The notes beneath the pieces were generated by a model. It had not been told where the DNA came from, searched no databases, and saw only the letters and a program-made list of their open reading frames with translations. From contig CAZPLR010000003.1 of the NCBI GenBank assembly GCA_964587555.1, forward strand, positions 1-64,000: a stretch of DNA of 64,000 nt, written 5' to 3'. The stretch's first letter is position 1. Each line of letters begins with the position of its first letter. Positions 1 to 7,389 of this stretch are shown here, piece by piece. A program made the position numbers and the translations under genes. This stretch comes from JAHHTP01 sp964587555 (GTDB taxonomy: Bacteria > Bacillota > Clostridia > Oscillospirales > Ruminococcaceae).

Positions 1-18
1 CTTTCGGCTTTTTGGTTC

Positions 19-1551
19 TTATTCCCACTCGACTGTTGCCGGCGGTTTGGTAGTGATATCGTACACGATACGATTGACCTGCGGAACCTCATTGACAATC
101 CGGCTGGCAGTTTTCGCTAACACGTCGTACGGGATGCGGGCAAAATCTGCGGTCATAAAGTCGGTTGTCGTGACTGCGCGCAGCGCTAACACATACTCGT
201 AGGTGCGGGAGTCACCCATAACGCCGACCGAACGGGTCGAGGTCAGCACCGCAAAATACTGGCTGATCTCGCGGTCAAGCCCCGCTTTCGCGATCTCGTC
301 GCGATAGATGTAGTCCGCATCCTGCAAAACTTTGATCTTCTCCTCGGTGATATCCCCCATAATCCGGATACCAAGCCCCGGACCCGGGAACGGCTGCCGC
401 CAAACTAAGTACTCCGCCAGCCCCAACTCTAGCCCTAACTGACGCACCTCATCCTTAAACAGCATCCGCAGCGGCTCGATGATCTCTCTGAAATCCACAT
501 AGTCCGGCAGACCGCCGACATTATGGTGGCTCTTAATCACTGCCGCGTCGCCAAGTCCCGATTCAATGACGTCCGGATAGATCGTTCCCTGCGCCAAAAA
601 GTCGACCTTGCCGATCTTCTTCCCCTCGGCCTCGAAGACACGAATGAATTCCTCCCCGATGATCTTGCGTTTCTGCTCCGGATCGGTCACGCCCGCAAGC
701 TTTGCCAAAAACTGCGCGCCCGCATTGACTCGTATAAAATTGACGTTCCACTGCCGAAACGCCTCCTCAACCTCGTCGCCCTCGTTCTTACGCATCAATC
801 CGTGATCGACAAAGATGCAGGTCAGCTTATTCCCCACCGCTTTGGCAAGCAGCGCCGCCGCTACGCTTGAATCCACGCCGCCTGATAACGCAAGCAGCAC
901 CTCGCCGTTCCCGACCTTCTGCCGGATCTGCTTTATCGCGGCTTCCGCATAGCGCTCCATCGTCCAGCTTCCTTGACAGCCGCATACCTCATAGAGAAAA
1001 TTCCGCAGCATCGCGGTGCCGTTTTCCGTATGCATGACCTCCGGGTGATACTGCATTGCATAAAGCCCGCGCGCAGCGTCCGCTATAGCGGCGGTTGGAC
1101 AAGCGTCGGTGCGTGCTGTCACCGAAAACCCATCCGGCACTGCGGAGATGTAGTCGGTGTGACTCATCCAAGTGATCCCCTTTTCCGGCAAGCCCTTAAA
1201 CAACGCGCAGGAGGAATCGAAAACCGTTTCGGTTTTGCCATATTCGCGGGTACCGGCGTGCTGGACGACGCCGCCTAAACTGTACGCCATCAGCTGCGCG
1301 CCATAGCAGATGCCGAGTACCGGTATTCCAAGCTCGAAGATTCCCTTTGCAATATGCGGCGCCTTCTCGTCGTAAACGCTGTTCGGACCGCCGGTAAAGA
1401 TAATACCGGCTGGTTTTTTTTCTTTGATCTCCTCCAATGCGATCCTGCACGGATGCACCTCACAGTAAACATGACATTCGCGTACCCGGCGCGCGATCAG
1501 TTGATTATACTGCCCCCCGAAATCGATGACCAATATCATTTCCTCTGCCAT
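19..1551 (-). CDS. guaA: GMP synthase (glutamine-hydrolysing)
   Basis: Cytoplasmic enzyme that aminates XMP to GMP using glutamine and ATP, the last step of guanine nucleotide synthesis. The 510-residue protein has the usual family length. The N-terminal class I glutaminase domain carries the nucleophile Cys82 in LGICYGAQ and the His-Glu pair in QYHPEV. The PP-loop ATP pyrophosphatase motif LSGGVDSS follows at about residue 223, and the C-terminal dimerisation domain ends the protein. The start is supported by AAGGAGAG about 9 bases upstream. It has its own promoter and is the last gene before the window edge, so its terminator is not visible. Identification is very secure. Confidence 0.98.
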   Translation of the reverse strand: MAEEMILVIDFGGQYNQLIARRVRECHVYCEVHPCRIALEEIKEKKPAGIIFTGGPNSVYDEKAPHIAKGIFELGIPVLGICYGAQLMAYSLGGVVQHAGTREYGKTETVFDSSCALFKGLPEKGITWMSHTDYISAVPDGFSVTARTDACPTAAIADAARGLYAMQYHPEVMHTENGTAMLRNFLYEVCGCQGSWTMERYAEAAIKQIRQKVGNGEVLLALSGGVDSSVAAALLAKAVGNKLTCIFVDHGLMRKNEGDEVEEAFRQWNVNFIRVNAGAQFLAKLAGVTDPEQKRKIIGEEFIRVFEAEGKKIGKVDFLAQGTIYPDVIESGLGDAAVIKSHHNVGGLPDYVDFREIIEPLRMLFKDEVRQLGLELGLAEYLVWRQPFPGPGLGIRIMGDITEEKIKVLQDADYIYRDEIAKAGLDREISQYFAVLTSTRSVGVMGDSRTYEYVLALRAVTTTDFMTADFARIPYDVLAKTASRIVNEVPQVNRIVYDITTKPPATVEWE

Positions 1552-1639
1552 AAGCCTCTCTCCTTTTCTCCTCGTCCCTTGATAGCATCTGACCAGCCGA
1601 ATCTCTCCTGTAGAAATGGGTCAGATGGATGATAACATG

Positions 1640-1668
1640 ATTATAGCATAATCCGCTCCAAAGCACAA
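1640..1668 (-). promoter_or_regulatory. sigma-A promoter of guaA
   Basis: On the minus strand TTGTGC and a perfect TATAAT are separated by 17 bases, about 90 bases before the guaA start. No purine riboswitch-like fold was recognised in the short leader. Confidence 0.75.
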
Positions 1669-1706
1669 TAAAAATGCGCAAAAATGCGGGATTTTACTTT
1701 TTTCCC

Positions 1707-2504
1707 TCATAACAGGGAGAGAACATCCTCCACCGCCCTGCAATGTACCGGAAAGCTTTCCTTGAGCGCGGCGGCGGCATTCTCCATCACAACCGGGCGC
1801 CCGACGATCGAAAGCATCGGCAGGTCGTTCTCATTATCCCCGATCGCCATAACCGCTGAAAGCGGAATATCGAGCCGCTCACAAAGCGACCGGATGCCGG
1901 TTCCCTTGTCGGCGTGGGTGAAATCCACCCAACATCGCCCCGACTGCGCCACTGAGAAAACGCCTTCCCAAGCCCGCTTGAGCGAGGCATAATGCTCCTC
2001 CGCGCCGTTGCGGCAGAACACCGCAAGCTTGACGATATCCTCCGGCGTGTCCTCCGGCTTTTTCAGGATCACCGTATCGTTGTGGATCACATCACGAATA
2101 TGATGGACAATATCGTCCCGCTTGGGGCAAAGATAGCTTGTCCGCTCTCCGGAAATAAGCAGCTCGCAGTTTTCGCGCGATAAAATATCGTAACAAACCC
2201 GGATCGCGTCGGAACGCGTCAATGCGGTTTTGCAAAGCAGCATTCCCTTCTTCTCTCCGGAAAAGATCGCCGAACCGTTCTCGCAGACGTAATACAGGTC
2301 GTCCTCAACCGGCGCAAACAGCCACTGCAACGAACGAATCTGCCTGCCGCTTGCCGGGCAGAAATAAATCCCCTTTTTGCGCAGCCGCTTGATCTGCGTA
2401 AAAACCGCTTCCTTTACCTGCGTTTCGCTTCCATGCAGCAGCGTACCGTCGATATCGCAGGCAATCAGCCGCACCTGCGTATCCTCGTGATTTCCCTGTG
2501 GCAT
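1707..2504 (-). CDS. Cof-type HAD-superfamily phosphatase
   Basis: Haloacid-dehalogenase phosphatase of the Cof/YidA type, expected to hydrolyse sugar phosphates or other small phosphometabolites in the cytoplasm. Motif I is CDIDGTLL with the two catalytic aspartates at residues 17 and 19; motif IV is GDNENDLPM near the C terminus, the usual Mg-binding site; a cap domain lies between. The 265-residue length is normal. An ATG 33 bases further upstream exists, but GGGAGGT lies just before the chosen ATG, so this start is preferred. It follows the GNAT gene by 34 bases and is probably cotranscribed. The natural substrate cannot be read from sequence. Confidence 0.88.
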   Translation of the reverse strand: MPQGNHEDTQVRLIACDIDGTLLHGSETQVKEAVFTQIKRLRKKGIYFCPASGRQIRSLQWLFAPVEDDLYYVCENGSAIFSGEKKGMLLCKTALTRSDAIRVCYDILSRENCELLISGERTSYLCPKRDDIVHHIRDVIHNDTVILKKPEDTPEDIVKLAVFCRNGAEEHYASLKRAWEGVFSVAQSGRCWVDFTHADKGTGIRSLCERLDIPLSAVMAIGDNENDLPMLSIVGRPVVMENAAAALKESFPVHCRAVEDVLSLL

Positions 2505-2538
2505 AAAATGACCTCCCGTTTCCTTACCATATGTCATA

Positions 2539-3081
2539 TCACAGCGCCAAAAAATACCGGTTCATCCGGTATTCCTCTCCGTTGCGCGAATCGACCTTTT
2601 GCTGCGTATCGACCAATGCGAAGTGAAATTTCTTTGCAAGCGCAATCGACGCAGTATTTTTCTCACGGGAGGAGTAGATAAATCCCTCCGCGCCATATTC
2701 CTCTCTCGCATAATCCAAAAGCAGGCGCAGAATCTCGCTGCCATAGCCCTTCCCAACAAACGCCGGACCGAGCGCGATGCCGGTTTCCTCGCAGAGCCTG
2801 CACGAGTCCATGCCGTCCGGAAGCCGATCTGTCTCAACCAGTTCTATCCCGGCAAAGCCAATCGCCTCGCCGCTTTTATTATCGTAGACCAGATAGGCAT
2901 TGTGGGTTTGCTGGAATAGAATGGTGCGCTCCATCCGCGCTTTTGCATCCTCCTCGTTCCCGGTCGTCTGCCAATGCATATATCTTGCCGTTTCCGGATG
3001 CGACCAGACGTTTTTCCACATTGCAAAATAGTCCTCCTGTCTTGCCTTTCCAAGACGGATATGTTCTGTCTGCAAAATCAT
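2539..3081 (-). CDS. GNAT-family N-acetyltransferase (RimJ/RimL-like)
   Basis: Acetyl-CoA-dependent N-acetyltransferase of 180 residues, related to the RimJ/RimL group that acetylates protein N termini or small amines. It shows the N-terminal entry typical of this group (EHIRLGKARQEDY) and the acetyl-CoA-binding loop near GKGYGSEI, followed by the helix of motif A and a C-terminal strand with NRYF. The start is set by GAGGAGG about 8 bases upstream. It is the first gene of a pair with the HAD phosphatase. The substrate is unknown. Its upstream region is the hairpin-rich element, in which I did not find a convincing promoter. Confidence 0.85.
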   Translation of the reverse strand: MILQTEHIRLGKARQEDYFAMWKNVWSHPETARYMHWQTTGNEEDAKARMERTILFQQTHNAYLVYDNKSGEAIGFAGIELVETDRLPDGMDSCRLCEETGIALGPAFVGKGYGSEILRLLLDYAREEYGAEGFIYSSREKNTASIALAKKFHFALVDTQQKVDSRNGEEYRMNRYFLAL

Positions 3082-3381
3082 CCGCAGTCCTCCTCGATGA
3101 ATATCAGCTCCAAGCCGTGATAAAACCAGCTTAGAAAAATCATGTGTTCAGTGGGTGCTTCGCACCCCCAGAGTTCCGCTTTCGGCGCAAGGCTTGCGCT
3201 GAGCGTCAAGGAAGCGCTGTCGCCTTCGTTCAAGCCACCGCCAACTCAGGTGGGGAACACTGGCTTGAACATCGGCTTGTCCTTTTGTATTTCGACAAAA
3301 GGACACAAAAACGAATTTAAGGGGGCACCCCTTAAAAATCCCCTCCCGCCTTTTACGCGTGCAGCACTTGCTTGCGGAAAA

Positions 3382-3443
3382 CTGGTTCTCCCCTAACCAG
3401 CTTGGGAAAAGAATGGGATGGTTTGATGGAAAATCAATCGAGC
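3382..3443 (+). repeat. imperfect 62-base direct repeat, copy 1
   Basis: Aligns without gaps to 3481-3542 with 46 of 62 positions identical by hand count. It contains hairpin CTGGTT/AACCAG (7-base loop) and a second small hairpin TTGAT/ATCAA. The repeat start points are 99 bases apart. Confidence 0.75.
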
Positions 3444-3480
3444 ACTGTACTTTCCAAACCGCTGCATTCCATAGCGACCG

Positions 3481-3542
3481 CTGGTTCTTGCCTAACCAGC
3501 TTGAACAAAGAAAAAACCGGTTTTATTGAAAACCATCCGAGC
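3481..3542 (+). repeat. imperfect 62-base direct repeat, copy 2
   Basis: Second copy of the unit. The CTGGTT/AACCAG stem is conserved exactly while the loop differs. The second hairpin is kept by different bases (GGTTTT/AAAACC), a pattern that looks like preservation of fold over sequence. Confidence 0.75.
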
Positions 3543-3581
3543 GATTTATCAGCTTAACCGTTGGCAGGGGTGACCGATAGG

Positions 3582-4268
3582 TCACCGACTCAATCGGTGC
3601 GTATTGCTCTCAGGGAAGTGGCAGCGGGAGCCTCCCGCACAGATGCGCTCGGCGACTGCGGCGGCACTTGCGGCGTCGGCAGTGTAGTAGTCTGCGCCGA
3701 TCTCATCACAGTAGCTTTGCGTAACCGGCGCGCCGCCGATCATGATCTTCACCCGCGCGCGCAGAGCGCTGTCGGCGTTTACCAGCTCAACCACCCGCTT
3801 CATCTCGCCCATCGTCGTGGTCAAAAGCGCAGAGCAGCAGATGATGTCCGCGTCATGCTCCTTCGCCGCCGCGATATACTGCTCGGCGGAAACATCGGTG
3901 CCGAGGTCAAAAACCGTAATTCCCTTGCCCTCCAGCATCATACGCACCAGGTTTTTCCCGATATCATGCAGATCGCCCTTGACCGTACCGATTACGGCAA
4001 CCCCCTTTCCGGCGGTTTCTCCGGAGGTTAGGTACGGCTTTAGCAGATCCATCCCAGCCGTCATCGCCTTTGCTGCAAGCATGACCTCCGGAACAAACAC
4101 CTCGCCGTTTTTGAATTTTTCGCCGATAGCGTTCATTCCTTCCATCAGCCCCTGCTCCAAAAGTGCCTCCGGTTTTGCGCCGGCGTTTAATCCGGCGGCG
4201 ATCAAGTCCGTCACCTTTTTCACCCTTCCGCGCTGTAGGCTCAATGAGATCGCCTCATATGCCGTCAT
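3582..4268 (-). CDS. methyltransferase-cognate corrinoid protein
   Basis: Cobalamin-binding methyl-carrier protein like MtaC/MtbC and the cap-plus-B12 module of MetH. Residues 1-90 form the helical cap domain; residues 90-215 are the Rossmann B12 domain with the diagnostic D-x-H-x-x-G motif (Asp99, His101, Gly104), His101 being the lower cobalt ligand. In this family the protein shuttles a methyl group between a substrate-specific methyltransferase and a second acceptor. No such partner or reductive activase is present in this window. The start uses AAGGAG 8 bases upstream and overlaps the end of the glycosylase gene by 14 bases, so the two are probably translationally coupled. The C terminus runs into a hairpin. 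Confidence 0.88.
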   Translation of the reverse strand: MTAYEAISLSLQRGRVKKVTDLIAAGLNAGAKPEALLEQGLMEGMNAIGEKFKNGEVFVPEVMLAAKAMTAGMDLLKPYLTSGETAGKGVAVIGTVKGDLHDIGKNLVRMMLEGKGITVFDLGTDVSAEQYIAAAKEHDADIICCSALLTTTMGEMKRVVELVNADSALRARVKIMIGGAPVTQSYCDEIGADYYTADAASAAAVAERICAGGSRCHFPESNTHRLSR

Positions 4269-5109
4269 AACTATGCTCCTTTTTCCCTTTTTCTTTCTCT
4301 CTGCGGATATATTCAAATACGTACTGCTGTAAAACCCCGCCGCACTGCCCTTTTTCACAGTACGGAAATCTCCCGTCCGGATAGCGTTTTGCCGCCCTGT
4401 CCATCCAGACGTCGAACGGAACGCTGTCCAGCCGATGATAGCCGTAGAGCATCACGCAGCGCGCGATCTTTTTTCCCACGCCGTAAAACCCCAAAAGCGT
4501 TTCATAGAGTTCCTCGTCCGACAGCGTGGAAAGCGCATCCAAATCCACCTTTCCGCCCGCGACCCGTTTGGCTGCCTGCAAAACATAGTCGGCGCGATAG
4601 CCAAGCCCGCAGGAAAGCAGCCCGTCCATCGGCGCGTCCGCCAGCGCCTGCGGTGTGGGAAACGCAAATGCCGCATCGTCGATCTGCTCGCCGAATAAAC
4701 GGCAAAGCTCCTCCACCGAACGTTTGATTAACGGGATTGCTTTGCGCTGCGAAAGCAGGAAGGTGATTAGCGTTTCAAACGGCTCCTGCCGCAGGATACG
4801 CAGCCCATATCCCTGCTGTATCGCGCTTTGCAGAAACAGGTCCTGCTTGTCCGCCTTTTGACGGTAAAGCGCATAGTCTGTATCGAGGTCAAAATAGTCC
4901 TTCCAAAGCGTTTCATACGCGCCCTTTTCACAGGAAAAATAAAACCGGTTCTCTCCAAGCGCTCTGACTGTCAGCTTTTTGCCGCGCGCGATCAGCGTGC
5001 AGTACTCCCCGGCTTCGTCCGAAAAACGCCTCATCCGGAAACACTGTCCGCTGTCAGAAATCAGCGCGGGAGAAAACTCTTCCGCGCTGACGCAAATTCC
5101 ATTATTCAT
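4255..5109 (-). CDS. OGG1-type DNA glycosylase (HhH-GPD)
   Basis: Base-excision repair glycosylase of 285 residues resembling 8-oxoguanine glycosylase/AP lyases and the AlkA fold. The N-terminal domain has the OGG1-like SGQCFRMRR segment. The HhH-GPD core has the hairpin GFYGVGKKIARC with the catalytic lysine, and the conserved aspartate in PFDVWMDRAAKR. The ATG overlaps the stop of the upstream membrane-protein gene; no strong independent RBS is seen, so translation is probably coupled. A start 10 codons upstream is possible but lies inside that gene. Lesion specificity (8-oxoG or alkylated bases) cannot be decided. Confidence 0.88.
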   Translation of the reverse strand: MNNGICVSAEEFSPALISDSGQCFRMRRFSDEAGEYCTLIARGKKLTVRALGENRFYFSCEKGAYETLWKDYFDLDTDYALYRQKADKQDLFLQSAIQQGYGLRILRQEPFETLITFLLSQRKAIPLIKRSVEELCRLFGEQIDDAAFAFPTPQALADAPMDGLLSCGLGYRADYVLQAAKRVAGGKVDLDALSTLSDEELYETLLGFYGVGKKIARCVMLYGYHRLDSVPFDVWMDRAAKRYPDGRFPYCEKGQCGGVLQQYVFEYIRREKEKGKKEHSYDGI

Positions 5110-5395
5110 CAGTATCTTGAGCAACTCTTCCCGCCACACGGTTGAGCATATCCAACGCGGTGAAGAACAGCTTCGCCTTCGCCGGATGCTCTTTCATATC
5201 GCGTTCCAGCTTGCTTAATCCCATTTTGACCGTAAACGCTCCGGCGGCTACTAGCGCGAATAAAACCGCAAACAGCGAGAAAAGCGCAACAAGCAGCTTG
5301 CCGCACCTTGGATGAACGTTTCCGCCCCAGACAAGCCTGCCGTTTTTGCCGCGCAGGATATGCCGCATCGGGGATCGATCTTTTGACTGTTTCAT
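5102..5395 (-). CDS. small single-pass membrane protein, unknown function
   Basis: A 97-residue protein with a basic N terminus (RHILRGKNGR), one hydrophobic segment at about residues 34-57 and a charged C-terminal tail, so it is probably a single-span inner-membrane protein. I do not recognise the family. The start is supported by an AGGAAAGGAA sequence a few bases upstream; an ATG 7 codons earlier is less likely. Its stop overlaps the glycosylase start and it follows the 39-codon ORF by 4 bases, placing it in the same operon. Confidence 0.65.
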   Translation of the reverse strand: MKQSKDRSPMRHILRGKNGRLVWGGNVHPRCGKLLVALFSLFAVLFALVAAGAFTVKMGLSKLERDMKEHPAKAKLFFTALDMLNRVAGRVAQDTDE

Positions 5396-5399
5396 ACTA

Positions 5400-5519
5400 T
5401 CATTCCTTTCCTGCAAAGCACCGCCTCAAAAAGTCATCCTTTTGCAAGACCGCGTTTTTGCATACCATTTGAAAGCTTGCTCCGGTCATAAAGCGTTTCA
5501 GCCGCTTCAAGGCATTCAT
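5400..5519 (-). CDS. possible 39-residue basic small protein
   Basis: Small ORF located directly after a good promoter and ending 4 bases before the next gene. Its product is rich in Lys and Arg (starts MNALKRLKRFM). Codon choice looks like that of neighbouring genes. The predicted transcript start leaves only about a dozen leader bases and no strong Shine-Dalgarno, so translation is uncertain. Alternatively it is just the leader of the operon. Confidence 0.35.
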   Translation of the reverse strand: MNALKRLKRFMTGASFQMVCKNAVLQKDDFLRRCFAGKE

Positions 5520-5538
5520 ACTTGGGCTGACTACTTTA

Positions 5539-5567
5539 AGTTTACCACACCGGAGAATAAATGTCAA
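5539..5567 (-). promoter_or_regulatory. sigma-A promoter of the glycosylase-corrinoid operon
   Basis: On the minus strand, perfect TTGACA, a 17-base spacer and TAAACT, upstream of the tiny ORF and the membrane protein gene. Confidence 0.75.
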
Positions 5568-5605
5568 TCAAAATGCGGAAAGGAATTGCCGCCTTTATCA
5601 AAAAT

Positions 5606-6199
5606 TTATTTTTTCCCGCAAGCAAGCAGCGGCTGGAGCTGCTTTTCCATCCGCGCCGCTTGCAGCGCATCCTCAATCCGGTCAAAATCTGCAGCCAGGC
5701 TTGCAGGCTTCTGCACGCAGTCGTCCTGCGCAAATGGAACGAAGTAGTAGTGCTTGCGGTTCAAAAGCGCGCCGATATTCGCCGCGTTTCCTTTCAGCGC
5801 GTCGTTTGTGGCAAGACAAAGCACGACCGGACGCTCGGTGCGCAGATGGGATTTTACCGCCATACAGGCGGTTGTGTCGGTAATACCGTTTGCAAGCTTC
5901 GCCAGCGTGTTGCCTGTGCAGGGCGCAACCAGCAAAATATCCAGCAGCTTTTTCGGCCCAAGCGGCTCCGCCTGCGGGATGGTCAGGATTGCTTTTTTTC
6001 CGCAGAGCGCCTCCGCGCGCCGCACAAAATCCGCGCCGCGTCCAAACCGAGTGTCAAATGCCGCAGCATGCTCTGAGAAGATCGGCGTGACGTCGTAGGT
6101 CTGGATCAGCCGTTCCATTGCGGCAAACGCGCGCGCAAAGGTGCAAAACGAGCCGCACAGCACAAAGCCCAGCCGCTCCTTCGGCTGCATATCGTTCAT
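5606..6199 (-). CDS. dpaB: dipicolinate synthase subunit B
   Basis: Flavoprotein-like subunit (SpoVFB) of dipicolinate synthase, which makes the pyridine-2,6-dicarboxylate that fills the spore core from a lysine-pathway intermediate in the mother cell. The 197-residue protein has the typical flavoprotein fold: LGFVLCGSFCTF at the N terminus, the APCTGNTLAKLANGITDT segment around residue 93, and PVVLCLATND. The start is supported by GGAAGGGAATG upstream. In Bacillus the partner dpaA is immediately upstream, but here it is not within the window. Upstream minus-strand sequence has CATATATTG, which could be part of a mother-cell sigma -10, but this is weak. Presence argues for an endospore former. 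Confidence 0.92.
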   Translation of the reverse strand: MNDMQPKERLGFVLCGSFCTFARAFAAMERLIQTYDVTPIFSEHAAAFDTRFGRGADFVRRAEALCGKKAILTIPQAEPLGPKKLLDILLVAPCTGNTLAKLANGITDTTACMAVKSHLRTERPVVLCLATNDALKGNAANIGALLNRKHYYFVPFAQDDCVQKPASLAADFDRIEDALQAARMEKQLQPLLACGKK

Positions 6200-6327
6200 A
6201 TATCATCATTCCCTTCCATGAGAAAACAGCTTTTTCCTGTCGATATGACAATATATGCCCCGCTTAGCCAGGACGTGACGCTTTTAGACCTTTGAAAGAT
6301 ATCGGAAGAAAAACATCAAATTTATAC

Positions 6328-6356
6328 TTGACAAATATAACCTCTTCTGTTAATAT
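6328..6356 (+). promoter_or_regulatory. sigma-A promoter of radC
   Basis: Perfect TTGACA, 17-base spacer, TAATAT, about 60 bases before the radC start. Confidence 0.8.
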
Positions 6357-6370
6357 ATCGACAAAGGAAG

Positions 6371-6436
6371 ATGAAAATGGTGGAAAATTCACATAAGAAA
6401 GGCTGCGCGGCGCCAGATGAGCAGTTTAGATTATAA
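6371..6436 (+). CDS. possible 21-codon leader ORF overlapping radC
   Basis: ATG preceded closely by AAAGGAAG; the ORF ends 20 bases inside radC in another frame. The radC start itself lacks a close strong RBS, so coupling through this leader is possible. It could also be a remnant of an older radC N terminus after a frameshift, since the peptide begins with MVENSHKKG-like residues of the kind seen at RadC N termini. Confidence 0.3.
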   Translation: MKMVENSHKKGCAAPDEQFRL

Positions 6437-7169
6437 CGATAACCGAAAACAACTGCTGCAGGCGTGCCGAAAGCAGAAATTTGCAGGAAGCTTAAGCGAG
6501 CTTGCGCTGCTGGAGCTGTTTTTATCCTACAATCTCCGCCACAGCGACGTTCGTTCGCTGGCAAAACGGATGCTGCGCGAAACCGGTTCGCTTTACGCGC
6601 TGACCCATCTGCCCGTTCATGAGCTGACGGCTGCGTTTGGAATCGGAGAGATACCGGCAGTCGCGATCGCCGATCTTGGCGCAATGGCGGACCGCATCCA
6701 GATGACAACGGCGGAGTTAACGCCAATGAACACGCTTCCGGCGTTTTACCGACATCTAAAGCCGCATTTCAATGCAGTTCACTACGAGAAAACCGTCGTC
6801 ATCTGCTTAAACCGCAGGATGCAGTACATCGCAACCGAAGCGCACACGCTTTTTCACCCTACGCAGACCGCTGCGACCCTTACGCTGATCTTGGAGATCG
6901 CAAGAAAACACCGCGCGGCGAACCTAGTGATCGCGCACAATCATCCGAACGAAAGAGCGTCGGCGCTGCTTCCCTCCAGCGCGGATCTCAAGCTGACCGA
7001 AAACCTGCGGGAAGCGCTTGCGCGCGAGGGAATTACGCTCTGCGAACATCTTGTTATGGCGTTCGACGGCTGTATCTCGATCATCCGCAGACTGCCGCCA
7101 TATTGCGACTGCGGCAAAAACTCCGGTTCACCGGAGAAGCACCCGGAGTTCTTTCTGCCGTATCCCTAA
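6417..7169 (+). CDS. radC: RadC-family JAB-domain protein
   Basis: Protein of the RadC family, 250 residues. The N-terminal part is a helix-hairpin-helix-like region (TAAFGIGEIPAVAIADL). The C-terminal JAB/MPN-like metalloprotease domain carries HNHP followed by S-S-A-D, corresponding to the H-x-H-P...S-x-x-D zinc motif; compared with common RadC proteins there are a few extra residues between HNHP and the Ser-Asp pair. The old role in recombination repair has not held up in the literature and the true function is unclear. It is one of few plus-strand genes here and is transcribed alone from its own promoter. The last 25 residues are not typical of the family. Confidence 0.87.
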   Translation: MSSLDYNDNRKQLLQACRKQKFAGSLSELALLELFLSYNLRHSDVRSLAKRMLRETGSLYALTHLPVHELTAAFGIGEIPAVAIADLGAMADRIQMTTAELTPMNTLPAFYRHLKPHFNAVHYEKTVVICLNRRMQYIATEAHTLFHPTQTAATLTLILEIARKHRAANLVIAHNHPNERASALLPSSADLKLTENLREALAREGITLCEHLVMAFDGCISIIRRLPPYCDCGKNSGSPEKHPEFFLPYP

Positions 7170-7389
7170 AATACGGCGCGGCTTACGCAAGAAACACAGC
7201 CGTATGATTACAAAACAGCCGAAAGCAAGGCGTGCAGCACGCATCCGCGCGCTGCCTGACAAAAGCGATAAAACCGTTTCCCGTCGATATAATGTCCCAA
7301 CGGCAAATGCGGCAAGAAAAGCTTTATAAGTGGGCGTTAGAGAATTGTCATAAGCCTAAAAATCAGATCAGGAGGATCATAGGAAGAAT

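Larger units (their letters stand above)
3153..3599. repeat. non-coding element made of consecutive perfect hairpins
   Basis: A roughly 450-base gap between the GNAT and corrinoid genes contains a chain of inverted repeats, nearly all perfect: GGGTGC/GCACCC (3153-3167); GCGCA/TGCGC (3185-3199); a 10-bp stem GTTCAAGCCA/TGGCTTGAAC (3228-3270) enclosing CACC/GGTG; an 11-bp stem TGTCCTTTTGT/ACAAAAGGACA with loop ATTTCG (3278-3305); a 9-bp stem TTTAAGGGG/CCCCTTAAA (3316-3336); two hairpins inside each 62-base repeat; and GGTGACC/GGTCACC (3569-3586), which competes with CACCGA/TCGGTG (3583-3599). Short ORFs across it have no RBS or family match. It resembles a dispersed intergenic repeat or structured RNA; the function is unknown. 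Confidence 0.7.

Noticed and set aside
1552..1640. Purine or ppGpp riboswitch before guaA
   Set aside because: The leader is only about 80 bases and lacks the conserved junction motifs.
3142..3557. Two small plus-strand ORFs in the hairpin element
   Set aside because: No RBS; their sequence is dictated by the inverted repeats.
3153..3599. CRISPR array
   Set aside because: Only two diverged 62-base repeats with a 37-base gap and no cas genes; not a CRISPR pattern.
5396..5530. Cobalamin riboswitch upstream of the corrinoid operon
   Set aside because: No B12-box sequence was found and the leader is almost filled by the 39-codon frame.
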